A stretch of DNA of 43,178 nt, taken from positions 1 to 43,178 of the forward strand of contig CALABS010000073.1 in the NCBI GenBank assembly GCA_937887565.1, written 5' to 3'. A model generated the notes under the pieces. It was not told where the DNA came from. It made no database searches and saw only the letters and a list, made by a program, of their open reading frames with translations. The position numbers and the translations under genes are program-made. The DNA comes from an uncultured Rhodospirillaceae bacterium. Its GTDB lineage: Bacteria > Pseudomonadota > Alphaproteobacteria > Rhodospirillales > Magnetospirillaceae. Below are positions 10,048 to 18,091 of this stretch, piece by piece (within the stretch, counting starts at the first letter, position 1; every line of letters starts with the position of its first letter).

Positions 10048-11856
10048 CTATTCCTCGCCCTCGTTGAAGCCGTCCAGCAGCTGGGCGATGCGGGCACTGT
10101 CGCTCTGGTCCATGATGACGCGGGCCCGCCGCGTGGCGGCGACCAGGTCCATGGCGCGGATGCGCTGCTTGACCACCGGAACGTTGGTGGCCGACATCGA
10201 CAGGTCGCGGATGCCCAGCCCCAGGAGCAGCGCCGTGAAGCGCGGGTCGCCGGCGACCTCGCCGCAGACGCTGACCGGAATGCGGGCCCTGAGCGCCGCC
10301 TCGGCGGTGAACTGGATCAGGCGCAGCACCGCCGGATGCAGCGGATTGTAGAGATGGGCCACCGTCTCGTCGGCGCGGTCGATGGCCAGGGTGTACTGGG
10401 TCAGGTCGTTGGTGCCGATGGCGAAGAAGTCGGCGTGCCAGGCCAGGGCGTCGGCGCCCAGGGCGGCGCCCGGCACCTCGATCATCACCCCCAGCGGCGG
10501 CAGCGGGTCGGCCATGGGCACCCCCAGGCGGGTCAGCCGCCGCACCACCGCGCCCATGGCCTCGCGCACCGCCCGCACCTCCTCGACGGTGGACACCATG
10601 GGGACCAGGATGCGGATCGGCCCATGCGCCGAGGCGCGCAGGATGGCGGCCAGTTGCGCCTCCAGCAGTTCGGGCCGGGCCAGGGACAGCCGCACCGCCC
10701 TCAGGCCCAGCGACGGGTTCGGGCCGGGAGTGATGCCGAGCCCGTGGGCCAGCTTGTCGCCGCCGACATCGAGGGTGCGGATGGTGACCGGCCGCCCGCC
10801 CATGCGCCCGACCAGATCCCGCAGGATGGCATATTGCTCATCCTCGCCCGGGATGTCGTCGCGGTTCATGAACAGGAATTCCGACCGCAGCAGGCCGATG
10901 CCCTCGGCTCCCGACGACAGCACCGACTCGACCTCGCTGGGCAGCTCGATATTGGCCTGCAGCAGGATGCGGGCGCCGTCCCTGGTGACCGCCGGCACGT
11001 CCCTGAGCCGGCCCAGCTGGCGGCGGTGGCGCAGGAAGTCGGCGCGCTTCCGGCGATAGGCGTCGAGCAGGTCGGCGGAGGGGTTGACGACCACCCGCCC
11101 CGAGGTTCCGTCCACCACCGCCACGTCGCCGTTGCGGGCGGACTTCATCAGCCCGGCCACGCCGAGCACCGCCGGCAGGCCCAGCGAGCGGGCCATGATG
11201 GCGGTATGGCTCTCGGCGCCGCCGAACACCGAGGCCAGCCCGGCCACCTGGGCCGGGTCCAGCAGGGCGGTGTCGGCCGGGGTCAGTTCCTCGGCCAGGA
11301 TGATGGCGTTCCTGGGCAGGTGCTGGAACGGGCGGTAGGGGCGATTGGTGAGGTTGCGGATCAACCGGCGCCCGACATCGCGGATATCGGCCACGCGGGC
11401 GGCCAGATAGGCGTCCTCCATGGCCTCGAATCCGCGCGCGATCTGGTCGATCTCGTGCTGGACGGCGGCCTCGGCGTTGATCCGCTCGGCGGCGATGCGG
11501 GCCTCGACGCCCCTAAGCAGGCGCGAGCCGGTCAGCATCTGCTGGTAGGCGTCGAGCAGGTAGCCCAGTTCCTCGGAGGCCGACCCCTCGAGGGTGCGCG
11601 CCTTGCCGCGCAACACCTCGATCTGCCGGGCGGCCCGGTCGGCGGCCTCGGCGAAGCGGGCCCGCTCGGCCTCCACCCGGCTGGCGGCGATCCGGTACTC
11701 CGCCACCGAGACGGTGTCGGCGTCGTGGCGGTGGACGATGCCGATGGCCACGCCCCGGCTGACGCCCATGCCGTGGAAGACGACCTCCCCGGATGTGTCG
11801 TCCAGGCCGGAGATGGCGGTCTTGGCGATGTCGGTGTCGTCATCCCCGGGTTTCAT
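10048..11856 (-). CDS. ptsP: PTS enzyme I (phosphoenolpyruvate-protein phosphotransferase)
   Basis: Takes phosphate from PEP onto a histidine and passes it to HPr. The roughly 600-residue product has the N-terminal HPr-binding domain, the phospho-His domain with active His in GGAESHTAIMARSLGLP (about residue 217), and the C-terminal PEP-binding barrel (RSEFLFMNRDD, GTNDLTQYTLAIDR, SVCGEVAGDP). It lacks the GAF domain of classical EI-Ntr, so the symbol follows general usage only. AAGGAG lies just before the ATG at 11856; an in-frame ATG at 11880 has no good ribosome-binding site. It is the last gene of the PTS operon, 61 bases after HPr. No clear terminator is seen downstream. Confidence 0.95.
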   Translation of the reverse strand: MKPGDDDTDIAKTAISGLDDTSGEVVFHGMGVSRGVAIGIVHRHDADTVSVAEYRIAASRVEAERARFAEAADRAARQIEVLRGKARTLEGSASEELGYLLDAYQQMLTGSRLLRGVEARIAAERINAEAAVQHEIDQIARGFEAMEDAYLAARVADIRDVGRRLIRNLTNRPYRPFQHLPRNAIILAEELTPADTALLDPAQVAGLASVFGGAESHTAIMARSLGLPAVLGVAGLMKSARNGDVAVVDGTSGRVVVNPSADLLDAYRRKRADFLRHRRQLGRLRDVPAVTRDGARILLQANIELPSEVESVLSSGAEGIGLLRSEFLFMNRDDIPGEDEQYAILRDLVGRMGGRPVTIRTLDVGGDKLAHGLGITPGPNPSLGLRAVRLSLARPELLEAQLAAILRASAHGPIRILVPMVSTVEEVRAVREAMGAVVRRLTRLGVPMADPLPPLGVMIEVPGAALGADALAWHADFFAIGTNDLTQYTLAIDRADETVAHLYNPLHPAVLRLIQFTAEAALRARIPVSVCGEVAGDPRFTALLLGLGIRDLSMSATNVPVVKQRIRAMDLVAATRRARVIMDQSDSARIAQLLDGFNEGEE

Positions 11857-11917
11857 GATCTCCTTCTCGGGCGCATCCATCCCTGAGACACAAATCGCGG
11901 CATTGACGCCGTCTGGT

Positions 11918-12217
11918 TCAATCCTCGTCGAACTTCTGGTCGATCAGGTCGCACAAGGCGCGGACCACCTCGGCGGCCTGGGGCCCGCGCGCCGTCAGTT
12001 CCACGCAGCAGCCCGGCGCGGCGGCCAGCATCATCAGCCCCATGATCGACAGGCCCGACACCTCGGTGCCGCGATGGGCGACCGAGACCTGGGCGTCGAA
12101 ATTGGCGGCCAGCTTGACGAACTTGGCGGCGGCGCGGGCGTGCAGGCCGCGCCTGTTGCAGATGGTGGCGGTCCGCTTGATTTCCTCGCCCGAGCTAACG
12201 GAAGCGTGATCGGTCAT
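11918..12217 (-). CDS. ptsH: HPr family phosphocarrier protein
   Basis: A 99-residue phosphocarrier. The active-site His26 lies in NRRGLHARAAAKFV, and the regulatory serine Ser57 in SGLSIMGLMML is the site usually phosphorylated by HprK. It has a short N-terminal extension compared with 85-88 residue HPr proteins. Its ATG overlaps the stop of the EIIA gene (ATGA, 12214-12217), so translation is probably coupled. With enzyme I, EIIA and HprK it forms a regulatory phosphorelay. Both ptsH and ptsO are used for such genes. Confidence 0.95.
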   Translation of the reverse strand: MTDHASVSSGEEIKRTATICNRRGLHARAAAKFVKLAANFDAQVSVAHRGTEVSGLSIMGLMMLAAAPGCCVELTARGPQAAEVVRALCDLIDQKFDED

Positions 12218-12621
12218 TTACGGTCCTGGGTCAGAAGCTTCGAGGCGACGTTGATGTATTTGCGGCCGGCCTCCTGGGCCGAGGCCACCGATTCGGCCAG
12301 CGGCTCGGAGTGGCGGACGCTGGCCAGCTTGATGAGCATGGGCAGGTTGACGCCGGCGATCACCTCGACCTTGGCCTTGTCCATGATCGAGATGGCCAGG
12401 TTCGACGGCGTGCCGCCGAACATGTCGGTCAGCACCACCACGCCCTGGCCGTCGTCACAGGCGGCGACGCTGTCCAGGATGTCCTTGCGCCGGCGCTCCA
12501 TGTCGTCGTCCGGTCCGATGCACACGGCCGCCACGTTGGGCTGCGGCCCCACCACGTGCTCCATGGCGGCGACGAGTTCGTCGGCCAGTCGTCCGTGGGT
12601 GACGAGTACCATTCCTATCAT
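12214..12621 (-). CDS. PTS EIIA component, mannose family
   Basis: A 135-residue EIIA(Man)-type domain with phosphorylatable His9 in MVLVTHGRLADEL, and the conserved LTDMFGGTPSN and VIAGVNLPML segments. No EIIB, EIIC or EIID gene is in the window, so it most likely acts in regulation rather than sugar uptake, as in other alphaproteobacterial partial PTS systems. The start is preceded by AAAGGGGAG. It lies 16 bases after rapZ and overlaps HPr by 4 bases. Confidence 0.93.
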   Translation of the reverse strand: MIGMVLVTHGRLADELVAAMEHVVGPQPNVAAVCIGPDDDMERRRKDILDSVAACDDGQGVVVLTDMFGGTPSNLAISIMDKAKVEVIAGVNLPMLIKLASVRHSEPLAESVASAQEAGRKYINVASKLLTQDRK

Positions 12622-12637
12622 CGCGCTCCCCTTTGGA

Positions 12638-13576
12638 TCACAGTCCCCCTTCCCCGAGCTCGCGGTGGCGAAGCTCGACCCGCACGCCCTTGACCCTCAT
12701 CCATGCCGCCAGCCGCTCGGCCACCAGGACCGAGCGATGGCGCCCCCCGGTGCATCCGACGGCGATGGTGAGATAGCTCTTGCCCTCCGCCGCGAACCGC
12801 GGCAGCAGCGGGTCGAGCAGGTTGGTCAGGGAATCCAGGAAGGTCCCGAACATGGGATCGGCCCCGACATGGTCGGCGACCCCCTGGTCGCGCCCGGTCA
12901 GCGGCTGCAACTCGGGGACATAGTGGGGATTGGCCAGGAAACGGCAGTCGAACACCAGATCCGCCTCGCGCGGCAGGCCGGCGCGATAGGCGAAAGAGGT
13001 GACGAACACCACCAGGCCCCTGTTCGCCTCGAGGCCGAAATGGCCCGCCAGGGCGCGCTTGAACTCGCCCGGCTGCAGGTTGGAGGTGTCGAACACCACG
13101 TCGGCCAGGCGCTTGAGGGGGGTGACAAGGGCCCGCTCGTGGCGGATTCCATCCAGAAGCGGGCGGTCGGCGGCCAACGGATGCTTGCGCCGGGTCTCGG
13201 TGAAACGGCGGGTCAGCACGTCGTCGTCGCAGTCCAGGAACAGTATGCGCGCGTCCAGGCCGGCCTCGGCCTTCAGTCGGTCGATGGCGTGCAGAACCGG
13301 CTCGACGCCGAAATCACGGGTGCGGATATCGACCCCGACCGCCAGCGGCCGCGCCGGCCCGTCGCCGGGGCGCACCAGACTGGACAGCAGCGACACCGGC
13401 AGGTTGTCCACCGCCTCGTAGCCCAGGTCCTCGAGCACCTTGAGGGCCGAGGTCTTGCCGGCCCCGGACAGTCCGGTCACCACCACCGCCCGGCAGGCGG
13501 CGCAAACCTCGGGCGATGCGGCGCCATCAGGCGCCGCCGTCGCTTGGCTGGCGTCGGCGGAGGCGGACTGGGTCAT
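12638..13576 (-). CDS. rapZ: RNase adapter / P-loop protein RapZ
   Basis: A 312-residue protein of the YvcJ/RapZ family. The N-terminal P-loop GLSGAGKTSA starts at residue 35, a second nucleotide-site region includes ILFLDCDDDVLTRRFTETRR, and the C-terminal RapZ signature is GCTGGRHRSVLVAE. In E. coli RapZ guides RNase E to GlmZ and so controls glucosamine-6-phosphate synthase; in alphaproteobacteria the partner is not established. A 25-residue Ala/Ser-rich N-terminal stretch precedes the domain. The ATG at 13576 overlaps the hprK stop in TGATG, indicating coupling. Confidence 0.94.
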   Translation of the reverse strand: MTQSASADASQATAAPDGAASPEVCAACRAVVVTGLSGAGKTSALKVLEDLGYEAVDNLPVSLLSSLVRPGDGPARPLAVGVDIRTRDFGVEPVLHAIDRLKAEAGLDARILFLDCDDDVLTRRFTETRRKHPLAADRPLLDGIRHERALVTPLKRLADVVFDTSNLQPGEFKRALAGHFGLEANRGLVVFVTSFAYRAGLPREADLVFDCRFLANPHYVPELQPLTGRDQGVADHVGADPMFGTFLDSLTNLLDPLLPRFAAEGKSYLTIAVGCTGGRHRSVLVAERLAAWMRVKGVRVELRHRELGEGGL

Positions 13577-14007
13577 CACGCGCCCATTATATCCCGCGTC
13601 GCGGAACGTATCGCAAGGCGAACCTTCGCCACCGCCGAGGCCTCGAAGGCGTGCAGCCGCACCAGCGGCACCGTCACCCCCAGGAACGCCGCGCTGGCCG
13701 GATCGGGCAGGCGCTCGACCTCGCCGCCGGTGGCGAGGTCCGCCACCAGCGCCAGCGGCACCCGGTCGCGATGGGGCACCCGCACGATGCCCAGGCCGCG
13801 CACCTCCAGCAGGCCGGCGATGGCCGACGGCGCCGAGGCGAACAGCCTTCCGCCCTCGGCGGTCAACTCGGTCTGGTCGTCGGCGACCAGCACCGCCCCA
13901 CCATCCACGAGCCGCAGCGCCAGATCGGACTTGCCGCTGCCGGACGGGCCGCGCAGCAGCGCCGCGTGGCCGTCGATCTCTACGGTGGTGGCGTGGACCA
14001 GTTGCAT
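13576..14007 (-). CDS. hprK: HPr kinase/phosphorylase, short form
   Basis: Phosphorylates or dephosphorylates a serine of HPr. The 143-residue product is only the C-terminal kinase domain, as usual in alphaproteobacteria and about half the length of the Gram-positive enzyme. It shows the Walker A GPSGSGKSD (residues 20-28), the acidic LVADDQTEL and the HprK signature LEVRGLGIVRV. The start is uncertain: ATG 14007 fits the domain start, while ATG 14061 would add 18 residues; neither has a good ribosome-binding site. Its stop overlaps the rapZ start. The sensor pair chvG/chvI often found upstream of hprK in alphaproteobacteria is absent here. Confidence 0.92.
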   Translation of the reverse strand: MQLVHATTVEIDGHAALLRGPSGSGKSDLALRLVDGGAVLVADDQTELTAEGGRLFASAPSAIAGLLEVRGLGIVRVPHRDRVPLALVADLATGGEVERLPDPASAAFLGVTVPLVRLHAFEASAVAKVRLAIRSATRDIMGA

Positions 14008-14090
14008 GGTCGAGAGGGTGCGCGCGGGGCGCGGGCGAGTCAACGATCCCAGTGGTGACATCGCGTCGGATGGACGGAAGAAAGGGGCGG

Positions 14091-14636
14091 CTAGAATCGG
14101 CTGTCCGGCCGGCGCAGGAACTCCGCTTCCTCCGGGGTGTCGTCGCGCCCCAGGGCGGCGTTGCGGTGGGGAAAGCGTCCGAACCGCTCGATGACGGCGA
14201 GATGCTTCTCGGCCCAATCGAGCCCGTCGGACGTGCCGCGCTCGCGGAACAGGGACACCGCCTGCCGCTGATCGTCAATATCCTCGGAATGCTCGAAGGG
14301 AAGGTAGAGAAAGGTGCGTTCGGTCGCCGACAGGTCGCGGTCGAAGCCCCGGGCGATGGCGGCGGCGGCCACCCGGCGGGCGGGCGCGTCGCCGGCGAAG
14401 GCGCGCGCGCCACCGCGCCACAGGTTGCGGGGCAACTGGTCGAGCAGCAGCACCAGGGCCAGGGCGCCATGGGGCGTGTCGGCCCAGTCCTCCAGCCCGC
14501 CCGCCAGCGCCTGCTCCACCAGCGGCTGGAAACGGTCGGCGAGATCGCGGTCGAGGGCGGGGTCGGCGGCGAACCAGCGCGCCGCGACCGGGGCCGAGAA
14601 CCAATAGCCCAACAGCCATTCGGCGCGGGGGGTCAT
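14091..14636 (-). CDS. DUF924 family protein
   Basis: A 181-residue helical protein of DUF924, recognised from EWLLGYWFSA, GALALVLLLDQLPRNL, FLYLPFEHSEDIDDQ and ERFGRFPHRNAALGR, which are hallmark segments of the family (TPR-like fold). Function is unknown. Its ATG overlaps the stop of the DUF1289 gene (ATGA at 14633-14636). It precedes hprK by 83 bases, or 29 if the longer hprK start is used, so it is probably co-transcribed with the PTS genes. Confidence 0.88.
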   Translation of the reverse strand: MTPRAEWLLGYWFSAPVAARWFAADPALDRDLADRFQPLVEQALAGGLEDWADTPHGALALVLLLDQLPRNLWRGGARAFAGDAPARRVAAAAIARGFDRDLSATERTFLYLPFEHSEDIDDQRQAVSLFRERGTSDGLDWAEKHLAVIERFGRFPHRNAALGRDDTPEEAEFLRRPDSRF

Positions 14637-14803
14637 GCCACGGCGCTCCGCCGCGCCGCCACCCGCTCCAGGATGGCCCGCCGTTCGTCCGGCCCGGCCT
14701 CCTTCCAGGCCCGGATCTCATCGCGCGAGCGCAGGCACCCCCTGCACAAAGAGGTGGCAGGGTCGATGCGGCAGACGTCGACACAGGGACTGGGGTAGGT
14801 CAT
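14633..14803 (-). CDS. DUF1289 domain-containing small protein
   Basis: A 56-residue cysteine-rich protein. The motif SPCVDVCRIDPATSLCRGCL has four Cys (C-x3-C-x8-C-x2-C), typical of DUF1289 and suggestive of metal or Fe-S binding. A helical RSRDEIRAWKE segment follows. The ATG at 14803 is preceded by GGAGAGG, itself overlapping an alternative upstream ATG. First gene of the minus-strand run leading into the PTS operon. Function is unknown. Confidence 0.85.
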   Translation of the reverse strand: MTYPSPCVDVCRIDPATSLCRGCLRSRDEIRAWKEAGPDERRAILERVAARRSAVA

Positions 14804-14962
14804 CGTTGCCTCTCCATTCATGCCCCTTCGGAGGGGGCATTCCCTAGATGGCCCCTACTCAGGAGTCGGACAACCCCCGGCCGGCTCTGGTTGCTGCGGC
14901 GCGAAATGCCTTATTGTCCTAGTCGGCCAATAACAGAACAGGCTTGGAGGAGGGAAAACATC

Positions 14963-16177
14963 ATGTTGCATGGCAAGGTCCTGGTTGCCCAGGGCGGCGG
15001 TCCCACCGCGGTCATCAACCAATCCATGGCGGGCGTGGTGCTGGAAGCGCGCAAGTTCCGCAACGTCGAACTGGTCTACGGCGCCTATCACGGCGTTCGC
15101 GGCATCATCAACGAGGACTTCCTGGACCTGACCCAGGAGACCAGCCACAATCTGGAAATGGTCGCCGAGACCCCGTCCTCGGCGCTGGGCTCGACCCGCG
15201 ACAAGCCGGACCTCAAATACTGCCAGGAGATCTTCAAGGTCCTGCAGGCGCACGGCATCGCCTATTTCTTCTATGTCGGCGGCAACGATTCGTCGGACAC
15301 GGTCCGCATCGTCTCGGAAGAGGCGCGCAAGGCCGGCTATCCGCTGCGCTGCATCCACATCCCCAAGACCATCGACAACGATCTGGTGCTCAACGACCAC
15401 ACCCCCGGCTTCCCGTCGGCGGCGCGTTTCGTGGCCCAGGCGTTCTCGGGCGCCAACCTGGACAACGCGGCGTTGCCGGGGGTCTACTGCGCGGTGGTGA
15501 TGGGGCGCCACGCCGGCTTCCTGACCGCCGCCTCGGCGCTGGGCAAGAAGTTCCCCGACGACGGCCCGCACCTGATTTACGTGCCGGAGCGGGTCTTCAA
15601 GGTGGACAAATTCCTGGGCGACGTGAGGGCGACCATGGACAAGTTCGGCCGGTGCGTCATCGCGGTGTCGGAGGGCATCCACGACGAGGACGGCGCCCCC
15701 ATCATCACCAAGCTGGCCAGCGAGATCGAGAAGGACGCCCACGGCAACGTGCAGCTGTCCGGCACCGGCGCCCTGGCCGACCTGTTGTGCGAGGAGATCA
15801 AGGGCAAGCTGGGCATCAAGCGGGTGCGCGGCGACACCTTCGGCTACCTGCAGCGTTCGTTCATCGGCTGCGTCTCCGACGTCGACCAGCGCGAGGCCCG
15901 CGAGGTGGGCGAGAAGGCGGTGCAGTTCGCCATGTGGGGCGACCAGGACGGCTCGGTGGTGATCAAGCGCACCGGCTTCTACTCGGTCGACTACCAGCTG
16001 GCGCCGCTGGAGGCGGTGGCCGGCAAGACCCGCGTCATGGAGGACGAGTTCATCTCGTCGTGCGGCACCGACGTCACCGACGCCTTCCGCATGTATCTGC
16101 GGCCGCTTCTGGGCTCGCGCATGCCCGACGCCTACCGGCTGCGCAAGAACCTGGTGCCGAAGATCCTCAAGGGCTGA
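14963..16177 (+). CDS. pfp: Pyrophosphate-dependent 6-phosphofructokinase
   Basis: Interconverts fructose 6-phosphate and fructose 1,6-bisphosphate using pyrophosphate, reversibly, in the cytosol. The 404-residue product shows the glycine-rich VAQGGGPTAVINQS at the N-terminus, GGNDSSDT (residues 106-113) with the Asp that replaces the ATP-site Gly, PKTIDND (134-140) with the PPi-type Lys, and MGRHAGFLTAAS. These residues mark the PPi-dependent class. GGAGGAGGG lies 8 bases before the ATG at 14963. It is divergent from the DUF1289/PTS operon and convergent with the antiporter gene. Reversibility fits an organism that runs gluconeogenesis heavily, in line with pckA nearby. Confidence 0.95.
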   Translation: MLHGKVLVAQGGGPTAVINQSMAGVVLEARKFRNVELVYGAYHGVRGIINEDFLDLTQETSHNLEMVAETPSSALGSTRDKPDLKYCQEIFKVLQAHGIAYFFYVGGNDSSDTVRIVSEEARKAGYPLRCIHIPKTIDNDLVLNDHTPGFPSAARFVAQAFSGANLDNAALPGVYCAVVMGRHAGFLTAASALGKKFPDDGPHLIYVPERVFKVDKFLGDVRATMDKFGRCVIAVSEGIHDEDGAPIITKLASEIEKDAHGNVQLSGTGALADLLCEEIKGKLGIKRVRGDTFGYLQRSFIGCVSDVDQREAREVGEKAVQFAMWGDQDGSVVIKRTGFYSVDYQLAPLEAVAGKTRVMEDEFISSCGTDVTDAFRMYLRPLLGSRMPDAYRLRKNLVPKILKG

Positions 16178-16192
16178 CCGGCGACCCCCGCC

Positions 16193-16229
16193 CCGGCCCG
16201 TTTCCACACCGCGTGTGGGAAGGGGCCGG
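16193..16229. terminator. Hairpin between convergent pfp and antiporter genes
   Basis: Arms CCGGCCCGTTTCCACAC and GTGTGGGAAGGGGCCGG pair at 15 of 17 positions around a 3-base loop. No T run follows on either strand. It lies between two convergent stop codons, so a shared transcription-stop role is likely but unproven. Confidence 0.55.
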
Positions 16230-16245
16230 GCGGGACCCCCGTCCC

Positions 16246-17943
16246 CTATCGTTTCCCGATCCGCTCCACCAGCCGCGCGTAGTCCTCCTTGCGGTACTCG
16301 TCGAGGAGGGCGTGGACGTCCTCGGGCGGCGAGCCCAAATGGCGCAGCACCTGGCCGGTCAGTTGCAGGCTGCCCTCCAGGATCTCGGGGACCACGGCGG
16401 TGGCGCCGCTTTCCTCCAGCCCCCGGGCCTGGCGCAGGTCGCGGGCGCGCACCAGGATGCGCAGGTCGGGGAACTGCTGGCGCAGGCGCGGCACCAGCTT
16501 CTCGCGGCTGGACCCCGAATCGATGGTCATCACCAGCGCCCGCGCCCGGCCGGCCCCCACCTGCTTGAGCACGTCCACCTTGCGGAGGTCGCCGAAGAAC
16601 ACCGGCTCGCCCCTGTCGCGCAGCTCGGCCACCATGCGCGGGTCGCGGTCGATGGCGAGATAAGGGATCGCCTGCTCGGCCAGGATGCGGGCCACCGTCT
16701 GGCCGACCCGCCCGTAGCCGGCGATGATGACGTGGTCGGTGAGGTCGGCCGCCTCGCCCTTGGGCGCCACCTTCTCGGCCTCGCCCTTGCGGGCGCGGCG
16801 CTCGACCCACTCGCCGGCCCAGGCCAGGGCCGGCGTCGCCGCCATGCTGAGCGCCACCACCGTCGCCACCAGTTCGGCGGCGGCCAAGGGCACCACGTCG
16901 TTGCCGACGGCGCGGGCCAGGATCACGAAGGCGAACTCGCCGCCCTGGGCCAGCACCAGCCCGAGATGGACGGCGGTCGCCAGGGTGAAGCGGAAGGCCA
17001 GCGCGAGCAGCGCCAGCACCACCGTCTTGCCCACCAGCAGCGCCGCCACCCCGCCCACCACCTCGGGCAGGCGCAGCACCATCGCCTCGATGTCGATGGT
17101 CATGCCGACGGTCAGGAAGAACAGGCCCATCAACAGGCCGCGAACCGGCTGCAGGTCGGCCTCGACCTGATGGCGGTATTCGGTGCTGGCCAGCAGCATG
17201 CCGGCCAGGAAGGCCCCCAGCGCCTGCGACAGGCCCGCCTCCTCGGTGGCGAAGGCGGTGCCGATGACCGCCAGCAGCGCGGCGGCGACGAAGGCCTCGG
17301 GCGAGCGGGCGGCGGCGACGACGTGGAAGATGGGACGAAGCGCCAGGCGACCCAGCACGAAGATGGCGATCATCACCACCGCCGCCTTGGCCACCGCGAA
17401 GATCATCGCCCAGGCCATGGTGCCGGTGTCGCCGTGCAGGAGCGGGATCAGCACCAGCAGCGGCACCACCGCCAGGTCCTGCAGGATCAGCACCGCCACC
17501 GCCACGCGGCCGGCCTGCGAGGTCAGCTCGCCCCGATCCGACAGGGTCTGCAGCACGAAGGCGGTGGACGAGAAGGCGAGCGCCAGCCCCACCACCAGCG
17601 CCGCCGAGAGGTCGAGGCCGTTCAGCCCCAGCGCCACGGCGGCCACCGCCCCGGTCACCAGCAGCTGGGCGGTGCCCAGCCCGAAGATGTAATGGCGGAT
17701 GACCTTGAGGCGTTCCCACGACAGTTCGAGGCCGATCATGAACAGCAGCACGACGATGCCCAGCTCGGCCAACGTCCGCGTGCCCCCGTTGTCGGCGATC
17801 ACCCCCAGGCCGGACGGCCCGGCCAGGCTGCCCATCACCAGATAGCCGAGGATGGGGCTGACCCGCATGCGGATGCACAAGGGGGTCACCACCACCGCGA
17901 TGGACAGGAACAGGATGACTTCGATGATGACGCCGTCGTGCAC
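16246..17943 (-). CDS. CPA2 cation:proton antiporter with RCK (TrkA-N) domain, KefB-like
   Basis: A 565-residue inner-membrane protein. Residues 1-380 hold about a dozen hydrophobic helices typical of CPA2 exchangers (LGIVVLLFMIGLELSWERL, ALAFSSTAFVLQTLSDRGEL, GLVLAQGGEFAFVILARA). After a basic linker comes an RCK/TrkA-N domain with Rossmann motif IAGYGRVGQTVARILA. It most likely exchanges K+ or Na+ for protons under nucleotide control. The start is GTG at 17943, preceded by GGAGAG at 7 bases; a longer upstream frame has no membrane-protein character. It is divergent from the CPA1 antiporter at 18092, so two different antiporter classes share one upstream region. Confidence 0.9.
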   Translation of the reverse strand: MHDGVIIEVILFLSIAVVVTPLCIRMRVSPILGYLVMGSLAGPSGLGVIADNGGTRTLAELGIVVLLFMIGLELSWERLKVIRHYIFGLGTAQLLVTGAVAAVALGLNGLDLSAALVVGLALAFSSTAFVLQTLSDRGELTSQAGRVAVAVLILQDLAVVPLLVLIPLLHGDTGTMAWAMIFAVAKAAVVMIAIFVLGRLALRPIFHVVAAARSPEAFVAAALLAVIGTAFATEEAGLSQALGAFLAGMLLASTEYRHQVEADLQPVRGLLMGLFFLTVGMTIDIEAMVLRLPEVVGGVAALLVGKTVVLALLALAFRFTLATAVHLGLVLAQGGEFAFVILARAVGNDVVPLAAAELVATVVALSMAATPALAWAGEWVERRARKGEAEKVAPKGEAADLTDHVIIAGYGRVGQTVARILAEQAIPYLAIDRDPRMVAELRDRGEPVFFGDLRKVDVLKQVGAGRARALVMTIDSGSSREKLVPRLRQQFPDLRILVRARDLRQARGLEESGATAVVPEILEGSLQLTGQVLRHLGSPPEDVHALLDEYRKEDYARLVERIGKR

Positions 17944-18091
17944 GGAACCGCTCTCCAATCCGACGCTTTCTAGCGCCTTGTCCCCATCATAGGAAGATCG
18001 GGGGGAGTGCGTACAGGCGCGCGTGCCCCCGGCTTGGGCTTCCCGTCCACTGGACAACGCCGCCGCCGCCCCGTACACCGGACAAAGGGCA

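Noticed and set aside
14944..17973. Thousand-codon frames on both strands across pfp and the antiporter gene
   Set aside because: Arg/Gly/His-rich shadow translations of two real genes; they cross the hairpin between them.
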